Shown here: one piece after another, positions 45,043 through 54,078 of the stretch
How the letters are laid out: every line of letters begins with the position of its first letter
Numbering within the stretch: position 1 is the stretch's first letter
Origin: Actinoplanes sp. L3-i22
Lineage (GTDB): Bacteria; Actinomycetota; Actinomycetes; Mycobacteriales; Micromonosporaceae
Length of the DNA stretch: 64,000 nt
Reading direction: 5' to 3'
NCBI RefSeq assembly: GCF_019704555.1
Contig: NZ_AP024745.1
Coordinates: 3,418,501 to 3,482,500 of the forward strand
Position numbers and translations under genes: made by a program
The notes under the pieces: model-generated
What the model was told of the DNA's origin: nothing
The model's database searches: none
The model's input: the letters and a program-made list of their open reading frames with translations, nothing else

Positions 45043-48000
45043 TCAGGACGCGGTCGGGTCCGGGTCCGCGTGGCGTTCGGCCGCGCCGGGGCCACCGTTC
45101 GTGCCGGGGCCATCGTTCGTGGGCCGGTCACCGTTTCCGGCCTGCCCGGGTCCGCCGTTGGATCGGCGGCCCCGATCCTTGTCGGGCGTGTGGTCGGCGA
45201 GCGTCGCCGGCCGGCGCCCCGGAGTCGGCGGCTTGCCCGGCAGATCACCGAGGCTCTGCGGACGAGGCAGATCCCCGAGGTTCCGGGGCCGTTGCGTCCC
45301 GGCCTCACCCGGCCCCCGCCCCGAACCAACCTGCCGGCTGTTGTCACCCTGCGGGCCACCGGCCGTCTCACCCCGAGGCCCAGCCGAGCTGCCCGGCCGG
45401 CTCTCCCCGGTCACGTTGCCTGACCCGTGCGGGCGCGGCCCGGCGGAGCTGACCGGCCGGTTGTCGCCGGCCATCCAGTCGTCGAGGCTCTGCGGACGCG
45501 GTTGCGCCGGACTTCCGTGCAGCCATTCGTCCAGCGTCTGCGGCCGCCGCATCGGCGCCGAACTGACCGGAACCGAACTGACCGGAGCGACATCCCCGAG
45601 CGTCTGCGGCCGCCGCCCATACCCGGCTCCGCTGACCGCCGCCGGACTGCTCCCATCCGCAGCCGACTCCTCGACCCCGTCACCCGATTCCTCAGCAGCC
45701 GCCTGCTCCGCCGGCCCTTCCACGACCGACTCATCAGCCGGTTCCCCTGAAACCGCCGTCTCAGCCGGTTCTTCCGAGGCCGTCGTCTCGGCCGGTTCTT
45801 CTGCGGCCGTCGTCTCGGCCGATTCTTCCGAGACGGTCGTCTCGGCCGGTTCTTCCGAGGCCGTCGTCTCGGCCGGTTTTCCGGAGACCGTTGCCTCGTC
45901 CGATTGATCGACGACCGCAGCCTCAGCCGATTCGCCAGTTTCCGCTACGGAGACAGCCTTGGGACGCCGAGGCCGCGCCGGAAGGTCCCCCAGAGTCGCC
46001 GGCCGGCTCGCCCGCGCCCCCGTCTCCTCCTCAGCACCGGTCACCGATTCCTGATCGCCAGGAATCTCCTGCCCGGAGCCGGCCGCGTCGTCCGCAGAAT
46101 CGGTAGCCGCCGAGATGGTAGGCATCGCAGCGGTAGCGGCAAGCCACGTGAAATCCGGATCCGCGTCAGCCTCAGCGTCCTCAGCCCCACCCAGGATCCC
46201 GGCGATCCTAGGATCCGACACCCAGGTAAACGCATCCGCCACCTCAGCCGGAATCGCACCGGCCGCCCCAGCCCCAACACCCGCATCCAGCTCGGCTGCG
46301 CCCGCCTCTGCATCCGGCTCGGCTGCGCCCGCCTCTGCATCCAGCTCGGCTGCGCCCGCGTCTGCATCCGGCTCGGCTGCGCCCGCGTCTGCATCCAGCT
46401 CGGCGGCGCCTGCGCCTGCATCCGGCTCGGCGGTGTCCACGACTGCATCCGGCTCGGCGGCGTCCGCATCCGCATCCAGCTGGGCGGCGTCCGCATCTGC
46501 GTCCAGCTCAGCAGCTTCCGCATCCGCAACCAGCTCGACGGTGTCCACGTCTGGGGTCTGCTCGTCGGTGTCTACCTCCGCGACCTGCTCGGAGTCGTGC
46601 ACGTCCGGGATCTGCTCGGCGGCGTCCGCCTCCGCCGCCTGGTCCGGAGTAGCGGTCTCTTCATCCGATACTTCGGCTTCCAGGGCCGGGGCACTCTGCG
46701 TGTCCTCCGGCGTGGCGGGCAGCTCCGGAGTGGCTGGGGTAGCGGCCTCCGGGACCGTAGGAGCGGCTGTCCTGGGTTCAGCCGGCCCATCTGTCGCCCC
46801 GGGTTCGTCCGAAGCCTCAGGGCTGATGAGCGGAGCTGTCTCGCCGTCCGACGGAAGCTCTTCGCCGGACTCCGGAGCCGTGCCGGCAGCGGTGTCCACC
46901 TCGGCCGCGACGCTGGTCTCCGTCGTGGAGGCAGTCTCTGAGACCCAGTCCTCTACCGACATTTCGGAAATGTCGGATGGGTCGGCCGGCGACTTGGGCG
47001 GGTCAGCGGCTACCGCCTCGGCGCCTGCGGCCAGAGTGGCCTCGACCTGCGCCCAGAGCGTCTCACTGTCGAACGATTCAGCCGCCTTCGCGCCGCTCTC
47101 AGGCGCCTCGTCGGCCGCCAACTCAGGCGCCTCGTCAGCGGCCAACTCAGGCGCCTCCTCAGGCGCCTGGTCAGCGGCCAACTGCGCCTGGTCAGCGGCC
47201 AGCTCCGGCGCGTCGTCGGCCGCCAGCGCAGCCTCCGGCTCGGCTTCCTGCTCCGGCTCGGCTTCTTGCTCTGGCTGGGCGTCTTGCTCTGGCTCGGCGT
47301 CTTGCCCCGGCGTAGCGTCCGCGACCTCGGCCGGGGTGGTGGCGGGGGCGGCGTTGAGGTCGTTGTCGGCGGGAGAGGCGGCCGGGCCGGTGTCGAGGTC
47401 GTTGTCGGCTGGGGTGGTAGCTGGGCCGGTGTCGAGGTCGTTGTCGGCCGGGGTGGTGGCCGGGCTGGTGGTGGCCGAGGCGGTGGCGTCGGTGAACCTG
47501 CGAGCGGCCTGGTAGATCGGCATTATCTGGGTGACGTCGAAGGCGCCGCTGCCGGCCAGGGCAAGGGAGGCCGTGTCCGTCGTCGTGGCGGCGTCCTCGG
47601 AGGTCGGATCCTGGGACGCTGTGTCCTGGGAGTGGACACCGTCCTGAGCGGCCTTGTCCTCAGACACCGTGCTTTCGGCGGCCAGGTCCTGGGAGAGCTC
47701 GTCCTGGGATGCGGCGGAGTCCTGGGAGGCCTCGTCCTGGGATGCGATGGAGTCCTGGGAGAGCTCGTCCTGGGACGCGGCGGAGTCCTGGGAGAGCTCG
47801 TCCTGGGATGCGATGGAGTCCTGGGAGGCTTCGTCCTGGGAGAGGGCCTCGGGGGCGGCCGTGTCCGAAAGGCTCGTATCCGCGGGGAGGGCGTCCTCAT
47901 CGGGAGCTGACGGGCCGCCGGTCTCGGGGGAGAGGGATGCGGCCGCGTCGGTGGGGTCGGCTTCCGGGGTGGTGTCCTCGTCGGGGTCCCAGACGATGAT

Positions 48001-50427
48001 CGAGGTTTCGTCCGGGGCCGTGACCAGCGAATCCTCGTCGTCCTTGATTACCGGCAGGAGGGTCGTCGCGTCGTTCGAGCCGGCGAGTGACTTCTCCGCC
48101 AGGTGTGCGGCGATCTCGTCGTAGTGCAGGATCTCGGTCTCGGGATCGCCGGCCCCGGACAAAGCGCCAGTCCCAGACAAAGTGCCGGCCCCGGACAAAA
48201 CGCCAGCCCCAGATAGAGCGCCAGCCCCGGACAAAGCGCCGACCGTGGTCAACGCGCCGGCCGAGGATGAGGCTGCGGCTGAGGACAAAGCTGCGGGCAG
48301 GGCGGCGTGCAGGGCTGCGGGCTCGCCGGCGTGTTCGGCCAGGCCGGCCCGCTCCTGCAAGCGCCGCAGCGGCCCCGGCGCCCACCACGCCGCGTCACCC
48401 AACAGCGCCAGCACCGCCGGGACCAGCAGCATCCGGACCACCGTCGCGTCCAGCACCAACGCGATGATCATGCCGACGCCGACGAAGCGCATCGTGGTGA
48501 TCGTGGAGAGGGCGAACGCCCCGGTGACCACGATCAGCAGCAGGGCCGCGGCGCTGATCACCCGCCCGGTCCGGCTGAGCCCGACGGTGACCGCCTCGGC
48601 CGTGGTGGCGCCCTTGGCCCGCGCCTCCACCATCCGGGACAGCAGGAACACCTCGTAGTCGGTGGAGAGCCCGAAGACGACCGCCGCCATCAGGACCACG
48701 ATCCCGGCCTCCAGCGGCGCCGGCGTCACGTTCAGCAACCCCGAGCCGTGGCCCTGCTGGAACAGCCAGACGAGCAGGCCGAACGTGGCGCTGAGGCTGA
48801 GCGCGCTCATCACCACCGCCTTGATCGGCAGCAGGATCGAGCCGAAGGCCAGGAACATCAGCAGCAGGGTGGCCCCGGCGAGCAGGGCGACCATCAACGG
48901 CAGCTGGTCGCCGATCGCCTTGAGGCTGTCGACGTTGCGGGCGGTGACGCCGCCGACCAGGACCTGGGTGCCGGCCGGCGCCGGGAGCGCCCGGATGTCG
49001 GCGACGACCTTGCGGGCCGGCGAGCTGAACGAGTCGCTGCTGGCCAGCGCGGCGTTGAAGACCGTGACGTCCTTGCCGGCGCCGGACTGGTTGACCGACG
49101 CGACCCCGGGGATCTTGGCGAGCCGGTCGGCGAAGGTGGCCGAGGAGTCGGCCGGGCCCTGCAGCACGACCTGCACGCCGTCGCTGCTGAACTGCGGGTA
49201 CGACAGCTTCAGCGTCTCGATCGCGACCCGGGACGGGTCCCCGGCGGGCAGCACCCGCTCGTCGTTCTCGCCGAACCGGACGTGCGCGATCGGCAGCGCG
49301 AGCACGATCAGCCCGGCCAGGATCGGGATCGCGACGACGACCGGGCGGCGCAGCACGAACCCGGCGAGCCGCTGCCAGCCGGTGCCGGCGCCGGCGGATC
49401 CGGGCAGCCGGACCGGCAGCTTGTCGACGCGCGGCCCGAGGATCGCGAGGATCGCCGGCAACAGCGTCAGCGACAGCAGCGCGGCGAGGAAGACCGCGGC
49501 CAGACCGCCGTACGCCAAGGATTTGAGAAAGCCCTGGGGGAAGAGCAACAGCCCCGCCAGCGCGGTCATCAGCAACGTCGCGGAGAAGACGACCGTGCGG
49601 CCGGCGGTGGCGACGGTGCGGCGGACCGCCTCGGCCGGGTCGTGCCCGGCGGCCTGTTCCTCGCGGAAGCGGCCGACCATGAACAGCCCGTAGTCGATCG
49701 CCATGCCCAGCCCGAGCAGGCTGGCCACGTTCACCGCGAACGAGTTCACCTCGTGTCCGACAGCGATCGCGTTCAGCACGCCCAGCGAGCCGAGCACCGC
49801 GCAGCCGCCGACGATCACCGGGAGGGACGCGGCGACCAGCGAGCCGAAGATGAACAGCAGCAGGATCAGCACGATCGGCATCGAGATCAGCTCGGCGGAC
49901 CCGAGGTCGTCGGTGGATCGCTGGTTGGAGGTGTGCGCGAGCGGGATGCCGCCGGCGAGCTGCACGGTGGCGCCGTCGACGCTGAACCGGTTCTCGATCG
50001 CGCCGTACGCCTCGGTCTTCTCGCCGTCGTCCGCGCCGGCCAGCGTGATGATCGCGACCGCGCTGGACTTGTCCTTCGCGGCGTAGGCCGCGTTCCGTTT
50101 GTCCCAGTACGACAGCGTCCCGGTCACCGACGACTTCGGCAGCGTGCCGAGCCGCTCCTTGATCCGCCTGGTCAGCGCCGGGTCGTTGATCGTGACGCCC
50201 TGGACCGGGGTGTAGATCGCGATGACGTCGCCGCCCTGGCCCCCGGTCGCCGCCGCGACCACGTCGGCGGCGCGCGCCGACTCGCTCTGGGGATCGGCGT
50301 AACCGCCCTCGGTGAGCTGTCCGAAAACGCCCATGCCCCAGATTCCGGCGCCGATCACCACGGCCAGCGTGACGATCAGTACCGGCCATCGGAAGCGGGC
50401 GACCCGCGATCCCCAGCCCGCGAACAC
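45043..50427 (-). CDS. MMPL transporter with ~1,100-residue acidic tail
   Basis: 1794 aa; typical MMPL proteins have 700-750. Residues 1-690 are a complete RND/MMPL transporter: 12 predicted spans, two extracytoplasmic domains, and MMPL motifs such as LGLGMAIDYGLFMVGRFREE and LSTDYEVFLLSRMVEA. MMPL transporters export lipids or polyketides. From about 700 the protein is low-complexity, rich in Ala, Glu, Asp, Ser and Thr, with several internal repeats (LSGAGA, SQDELSQDSA, AELDADAGAAEPDA, EEPAETTVS) and Arg/Pro-rich segments at the end. The tail should be cytosolic and disordered. AAGGGG precedes the GTG at 50427. Confidence 0.88.
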   Translation of the reverse strand: MFAGWGSRVARFRWPVLIVTLAVVIGAGIWGMGVFGQLTEGGYADPQSESARAADVVAAATGGQGGDVIAIYTPVQGVTINDPALTRRIKERLGTLPKSSVTGTLSYWDKRNAAYAAKDKSSAVAIITLAGADDGEKTEAYGAIENRFSVDGATVQLAGGIPLAHTSNQRSTDDLGSAELISMPIVLILLLFIFGSLVAASLPVIVGGCAVLGSLGVLNAIAVGHEVNSFAVNVASLLGLGMAIDYGLFMVGRFREEQAAGHDPAEAVRRTVATAGRTVVFSATLLMTALAGLLLFPQGFLKSLAYGGLAAVFLAALLSLTLLPAILAILGPRVDKLPVRLPGSAGAGTGWQRLAGFVLRRPVVVAIPILAGLIVLALPIAHVRFGENDERVLPAGDPSRVAIETLKLSYPQFSSDGVQVVLQGPADSSATFADRLAKIPGVASVNQSGAGKDVTVFNAALASSDSFSSPARKVVADIRALPAPAGTQVLVGGVTARNVDSLKAIGDQLPLMVALLAGATLLLMFLAFGSILLPIKAVVMSALSLSATFGLLVWLFQQGHGSGLLNVTPAPLEAGIVVLMAAVVFGLSTDYEVFLLSRMVEARAKGATTAEAVTVGLSRTGRVISAAALLLIVVTGAFALSTITTMRFVGVGMIIALVLDATVVRMLLVPAVLALLGDAAWWAPGPLRRLQERAGLAEHAGEPAALHAALPAALSSAAASSSAGALTTVGALSGAGALSGAGVLSGAGTLSGTGALSGAGDPETEILHYDEIAAHLAEKSLAGSNDATTLLPVIKDDEDSLVTAPDETSIIVWDPDEDTTPEADPTDAAASLSPETGGPSAPDEDALPADTSLSDTAAPEALSQDEASQDSIASQDELSQDSAASQDELSQDSIASQDEASQDSAASQDELSQDLAAESTVSEDKAAQDGVHSQDTASQDPTSEDAATTTDTASLALAGSGAFDVTQIMPIYQAARRFTDATASATTSPATTPADNDLDTGPATTPADNDLDTGPAASPADNDLNAAPATTPAEVADATPGQDAEPEQDAQPEQEAEPEQEAEPEAALAADDAPELAADQAQLAADQAPEEAPELAADEAPELAADEAPESGAKAAESFDSETLWAQVEATLAAGAEAVAADPPKSPADPSDISEMSVEDWVSETASTTETSVAAEVDTAAGTAPESGEELPSDGETAPLISPEASDEPGATDGPAEPRTAAPTVPEAATPATPELPATPEDTQSAPALEAEVSDEETATPDQAAEADAAEQIPDVHDSEQVAEVDTDEQTPDVDTVELVADAEAAELDADADAAQLDADADAAEPDAVVDTAEPDAGAGAAELDADAGAAEPDADAGAAELDAEAGAAEPDAEAGAAELDAGVGAGAAGAIPAEVADAFTWVSDPRIAGILGGAEDAEADADPDFTWLAATAAMPTISAATDSADDAAGSGQEIPGDQESVTGAEEETGARASRPATLGDLPARPRRPKAVSVAETGESAEAAVVDQSDEATVSGKPAETTASEEPAETTVSEESAETTAAEEPAETTASEEPAETAVSGEPADESVVEGPAEQAAAEESGDGVEESAADGSSPAAVSGAGYGRRPQTLGDVAPVSSVPVSSAPMRRPQTLDEWLHGSPAQPRPQSLDDWMAGDNRPVSSAGPRPHGSGNVTGESRPGSSAGPRGETAGGPQGDNSRQVGSGRGPGEAGTQRPRNLGDLPRPQSLGDLPGKPPTPGRRPATLADHTPDKDRGRRSNGGPGQAGNGDRPTNDGPGTNGGPGAAERHADPDPTAS
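48143..48250 (-). repeat. 18-bp coding repeat in the MMPL tail
   Basis: Six units of an 18-mer like AAAGCGCCAGCCCCGGAC (48143-48250), encoding LSGAGA-type hexapeptides just after the membrane domain. Confidence 0.8.
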
Positions 50428-50499
50428 CCTGTCCCCTTTCCCGGTGGGTGGCGAGGCACGCGCACCGGTTCGTACAGAAATAAATCTTGGAAAAAATGT

Positions 50500-51381
50500 C
50501 TAGAAGAGAGTCGCCGCTTCGAGCGCGACTCCACCGCAGTCCGAGTCGAAGGACTTCTCGGTGATCCACTCGATGGAGATCTTGCCAGGCTTGGTGGAGC
50601 GGTAGCTGATCGTGTACTTGGCCGTCGTCATGGAACTTTTCTCCTCGACGATCCGCGAGGTGACCGAGTCGCCGCCGGTGATCAGCGAGCCGGTGGTGAG
50701 CTTCAGCTTGAGCAGGCCCTCCGCGCCCGAGACGCCGAGGTAGAGGCGCAGCTTGCGCGGTTCCGGCGTGGCCGGCGCGGAGAGGGTGAAGCCGTTGCCC
50801 GCGCCGCACGTGCGGACGCCGCTGGTGGTGCCGGCGTTGTCGGCCGCCGGGGCGCCGCCGGTCCAGCGGAACCGTTCCGGGCTGAGGGTGTGCCGCTGGC
50901 GGGGCGCGGACGGGGTGCCCTCCAGGATGGCGAACCCGCCGGTGGCGTTCCGCTCCAGCGAGTAGAGGCCGTTCTCGCCCCAGTGCACCCAGTCGATCTT
51001 GCCCTCGTCGCTCAGATCGACGATATCGGGCACGGTGCCCTGCTCGATGGTGATCGCGTTGATCGGCGCGGGGCTGGTCGAGACGGACGGACTGGGCAGC
51101 GGGATCGGGACCTGGTCCAGGGTCGGGTCGATCAGCGCACCGGCCGCCGGGTCGGCGTCCGAGTGGCCGCTGTTCCGGCTGACCAGGGCGGCGATGCCGA
51201 CCAGGACCACGACAAGAACGCCGACCATGATCACCATGGCCGGGCCGAGATGTTCGCGCCACTGGCGTTTGCCGGGCTTGAGCAGCACATCCGGCACCTC
51301 GAGGCGACGACGGCGCAGCAACGGGTCTCCAAGAAGGGAGGAAAGATCGGACGGCAGCGGGTGAAACGATCTCATCTTCAT
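50500..51381 (-). CDS. Membrane-anchored protein of unknown function
   Basis: 293 aa. A cytosolic stretch of ~45 residues (two Leu/Arg-rich segments) precedes one span at about 48-68 (AMVIMVGVLVVVLVGIAALV), then a Pro/Ser linker and a ~200-residue extracellular domain with DWVHWGENGLYSL and two Cys (VRTCGAG, DSDCGG). No family is recognised. It ends 73 bases upstream of the MMPL start in the same direction, so the two may be cotranscribed and the extracellular domain might serve the MMPL export system. Neither ATG at 51381 nor at 51375 has a strong ribosome site. Confidence 0.65.
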   Translation of the reverse strand: MKMRSFHPLPSDLSSLLGDPLLRRRRLEVPDVLLKPGKRQWREHLGPAMVIMVGVLVVVLVGIAALVSRNSGHSDADPAAGALIDPTLDQVPIPLPSPSVSTSPAPINAITIEQGTVPDIVDLSDEGKIDWVHWGENGLYSLERNATGGFAILEGTPSAPRQRHTLSPERFRWTGGAPAADNAGTTSGVRTCGAGNGFTLSAPATPEPRKLRLYLGVSGAEGLLKLKLTTGSLITGGDSVTSRIVEEKSSMTTAKYTISYRSTKPGKISIEWITEKSFDSDCGGVALEAATLF

Positions 51382-51545
51382 CGGAGTGCGTGAAGGGCGG
51401 GATCAGGTACGGCCCGTACGGTTGATCATCCGCATCGGCGATTCGGCGGAGGTTTCCCGCGGCATCCCCGGCCGATCCGAGTACGGTGTCCGGAGTTTCC
51501 CCCTTTGATCGATCCCCGTCCTGACCGTCCCGAAGGAGTCAGCAG

Positions 51546-52112
51546 ATGAGTGACCGGACCGCCGCGGCGGCCAAACGCCGCAGCCAGGCCATCATGGGCG
51601 GACTGGCCGGCGCGCTCGTCTTCGTCGTGCTGGTGGTGGTGTTCGTCGTGGTCCGCGCGGGCGGCGACGACAAGCCGGCCGCGACCACCAACGCGGCCGC
51701 GACCACCTCGGCGGCGGCGGCGGTCCCGCCCGCCCCGGCCCCGGCGTCGGCCGGCGCCGTCCCCGCCGAGCTGTCCAAGGAGCCGGACGTGCAGGCCGGC
51801 ACCGGCGGGCCGCTCACCAAGCTGGTGATCACCGAGCTGGTCAAGGGCACCGGGCCGGTCGTCCAGGCCGGGCAGACCGTGACGTTCAACTACAAGCTGA
51901 TCCCGTACAAGGGTGGCGCCGTGATGGACTCCTCCTGGAGCCGCGGCCAGCCGTTCACCTCGCAGATCGGCGCCGGCCAGCTCATCCAGGGCTGGGACCA
52001 GGGCATCCCGGGGCAGAAGGTGGGCAGCCGGATCCAGATGGACGTGCCGGCCGCGCTCGCCTACAAGGACCAGGACCTGCGCTTCGTCGTCGACATCCTG
52101 GACGCGAAGTAA
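51546..52112 (+). CDS. Membrane-anchored FKBP-type peptidyl-prolyl isomerase
   Basis: 188 aa. One span at about 17-36 (MGGLAGALVFVVLVVVFVVV), an Ala/Pro/Thr-rich linker, then an FKBP domain from about 85 with VQAGQTVTFNYKL, MDSSWSRGQPFT, LIQGWDQGIPGQKVGSR and the final LRFVVDIL. It would speed proline isomerisation in exported proteins. GAAGGAG lies eight bases before the ATG at 51546. Confidence 0.9.
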   Translation: MSDRTAAAAKRRSQAIMGGLAGALVFVVLVVVFVVVRAGGDDKPAATTNAAATTSAAAAVPPAPAPASAGAVPAELSKEPDVQAGTGGPLTKLVITELVKGTGPVVQAGQTVTFNYKLIPYKGGAVMDSSWSRGQPFTSQIGAGQLIQGWDQGIPGQKVGSRIQMDVPAALAYKDQDLRFVVDILDAK

Positions 52113-52115
52113 CTT

Positions 52116-52925
52116 CTACAGTTCCGCCACGACGACGTCGAGCTGCCGCGGCTTCCCGGCGGCGGCCGGCTGCTCCTCGACCGTGAACTTCAGGTCGCGC
52201 AACATCGTCACCAGCTCGTCGACGCTGGCCGGCGCCGCGCCCTCCACCGCGAGGGCGCGGACCAGCCGCCCCTTGGTGGCCTTGTTGAAGTGGCTCACCA
52301 CCGACCGCTTCGGCACCCCGCCGACCACGCGCTCGTGCAGCACCCGCAGGGCCGCGGCGCGGCTCGCGCTCGCCGCCGGCGGCGCCCACATCGCCGCATA
52401 GGCGCCCGAGCGGAGATCCAGCACAGGTCCGCCGGCGGCCGCCTGGTCGAGGGCCTTTTGCAAACCCTTCTTCCAGTACGGCGTCAGCCCACCGACCGGC
52501 GCGGGCAGCGTGACCCCGACCGAGCACCGATAGGCCGGGATCCGGTCCCCGAGCCGGACCACGCCCCACAGCCCGGAGAAGACGATCGCCCGCTCGAACA
52601 GCCATGCCCGCGCGGCGTCATCGAGCGTCGCCGCGCCCAGCGCCTCGTAGAGCACCCCGGTGTAGACCTCGGCCGCCGGCGCCGCGGCCGCCTCCGGCAG
52701 CTCCGCGTTCCGCGCGATCTCGCCGCGCTGCCCCTCGCTGAGCCCGAGCACCCGCAGCGAGTCGGCGACCGAACGGGCACTGCCGCGCCGGCACATCGCG
52801 ACCAGCCTGGTCAGCACCCGGTTGCGGGCCGGGCCGAGCTGGGGGAGCCACAGCTCGGCCGGGTCGACCGGGGACCCGGCGGTGGCGGGGGTCTTCCCCT
52901 CGGAGGGCGGCAGCAGAATCAGCAC
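52116..52925 (-). CDS. yaaA: Peroxide stress protein YaaA
   Basis: 269 aa. YaaA (DUF328) limits intracellular free iron during hydrogen peroxide stress and binds DNA. The family signature LPPSEGKTP is at residues 5-13; FSGLWGVVRLGDRIPAYRCS near 114 and VSHFNKATKGRLVRAL near 215 are also typical. TAGTCT lies six bases before the GTG at 52925, so the mRNA is probably leaderless. Its stop is three bases past the convergent FKBP gene. A 35-bp duplication and the 104-bp DnaA-box element lie just upstream. Confidence 0.9.
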   Translation of the reverse strand: MLILLPPSEGKTPATAGSPVDPAELWLPQLGPARNRVLTRLVAMCRRGSARSVADSLRVLGLSEGQRGEIARNAELPEAAAAPAAEVYTGVLYEALGAATLDDAARAWLFERAIVFSGLWGVVRLGDRIPAYRCSVGVTLPAPVGGLTPYWKKGLQKALDQAAAGGPVLDLRSGAYAAMWAPPAASASRAAALRVLHERVVGGVPKRSVVSHFNKATKGRLVRALAVEGAAPASVDELVTMLRDLKFTVEEQPAAAGKPRQLDVVVAEL

Positions 52926-52937
52926 GTCGCGAGACTA
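52926..52937 (-). promoter_or_regulatory. Leaderless-type -10 element for yaaA
   Basis: TAGTCT (minus strand, 52932-52937), six bases from the GTG at 52925. Confidence 0.55.
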
Positions 52938-52955
52938 GTCGCCGGGGGAGGGCGG

Positions 52956-53025
52956 CCCAGGAAAGCCCCGCCCGTAAAAAACAGGACCGGCCCAGAAAGC
53001 CCCGCCCGTAAAAAAACAGGACCCG
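52956..53025 (-). repeat. 35-bp direct duplication beside element copy B
   Basis: Two near-identical 35-bp units (52956-52990 and 52991-53025), each with AAAGCCCCGCCCGTAAAAAA and CAGGACC. The second overlaps the outer end of the 104-bp element. On the minus strand the hairpin of the element is followed by a T-run, so it resembles a terminator. Confidence 0.8.
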
Positions 53026-53120
53026 CCCTCCCTGAGGGGGGCCACCGCCTCTGCCGTAATTGTCGCCCGGATCCCCAAGATCGTGCCGCCCGCCTGTGGA
53101 CAGCCCCGCGGTGTGGACAA
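53017..53120 (-). repeat. 104-bp DnaA-box/hairpin element, copy B
   Basis: Read on the minus strand: TTGTCCACA (53112-53120), 8 bp, CTGTCCACA (53095-53103), 51 bp with ACAATTACGGC, then the GGCCCCCCTC hairpin (53043 leftward) and CCTG at 53017. It aligns gap-free with copy A at 7488-7591; 34 of the 51 spacer bases are identical. It sits between the LLM oxidoreductase stop and yaaA. Confidence 0.8.
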
Positions 53121-53133
53121 CTCACCGCACCTG

Positions 53134-54060
53134 TCACCGCACCTGCGGCAGCACCTCCGCCGCGATCAGCTCCAGATGATCAAGGTCGCGCTGGTCGATG
53201 ATCTGCAGGTAGGCCCGCCCCACCCCATACCGCCCCAGCCGGTCGACCACTTCGCCCGGCGTCCCCACGAGGCCATTTTCCCGAAGAAAAGCACCATCCT
53301 TCCCGTACGCCATGAGCCGCCGCCCGACCTCGGCGTCGTCCCGCCCCACGATCGTCGCGTGTGCCACCGACAGCGCCAGCGTCCCCGGATCCCGCCCGGC
53401 CGCACCGCACGCCGCCCGCACCCGCTCGAACAGCTCCGCACTCTCCCCGGGCGAGGTGAACGGCGCGTTGAACTCGTCGGCATACTTCGCGGCCAGCGCC
53501 GGCGTCCGCTTCTTCCCCTTGCCCCCGATGATCACCGGCGGCCGGGGACGCTGGGCGGGTTTGGGCAGCCCGGGATTGTCCTCGATCCGGTAGTGCTTCC
53601 CCTCGAAGCCGAACCGCTCCCCATCGGGGGTGTCCCACAGCCCGGTGACGATCTCCAGTTGCTCCTCGAGCCGCGCGAAGCGCGTCGCCGCGTCCGGGAA
53701 CTCCAGCCCGAACGCCCGGTGCTCGGCCTCGAACCACCCGGCCCCGAGCCCCAGCTCGACCCGCCCGCCGCTCATCAGGTCGACCTGGGCCACGGTCAGC
53801 GCCAGCGTCGCGGGATCACGGAAGGTAGCCGAACTGACGAGCGTCCCGAGCCGGATCCGGGACGTCTCGCGGGCCAGCCCGGCGAGCGTGAGCCACGAGT
53901 CGGTGGGGCCGGGAAGACCGTCGCTCCAGTCGGTTTGCCGCAGGTAGTGGTCGCTGCGGAAGAACGCGTCGAACCCGCACTCCGCGGCCTGCCGGGCCAG
54001 CCCCACCTGGTCGTCGTAGGAGGCGCCCTCCTGGGGCTCGGTCATGATTCGTAGTAACAC
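53134..54060 (-). CDS. LLM-class F420-dependent oxidoreductase
   Basis: 308 aa. Luciferase-like TIM barrel: start LLRIMTEPQEGASYD, FRSDHYLR near 35, ELGLGAGWFEAEHRAFG near 103 and PVIIGGKGKKRTPALAAKYADEFN near 176. This pattern belongs to the F420-dependent TIGR03560-like group. It would use reduced F420 to reduce or oxidise a small molecule that cannot be named. The GTG at 54060 is preferred over the ATG at 54045: TAGAAT lies six bases before it, and the first strand needs these residues. It follows the methyltransferase by 18 bases. Confidence 0.88.
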   Translation of the reverse strand: MLLRIMTEPQEGASYDDQVGLARQAAECGFDAFFRSDHYLRQTDWSDGLPGPTDSWLTLAGLARETSRIRLGTLVSSATFRDPATLALTVAQVDLMSGGRVELGLGAGWFEAEHRAFGLEFPDAATRFARLEEQLEIVTGLWDTPDGERFGFEGKHYRIEDNPGLPKPAQRPRPPVIIGGKGKKRTPALAAKYADEFNAPFTSPGESAELFERVRAACGAAGRDPGTLALSVAHATIVGRDDAEVGRRLMAYGKDGAFLRENGLVGTPGEVVDRLGRYGVGRAYLQIIDQRDLDHLELIAAEVLPQVR

Positions 54061-54072
54061 TCGGTAATTCTA
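54061..54072 (-). promoter_or_regulatory. Leaderless-type -10 element for LLM oxidoreductase
   Basis: TAGAAT (minus strand, 54067-54072), six bases from the GTG at 54060; this decides the start. Confidence 0.6.
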
Positions 54073-54078
54073 CTGTGG

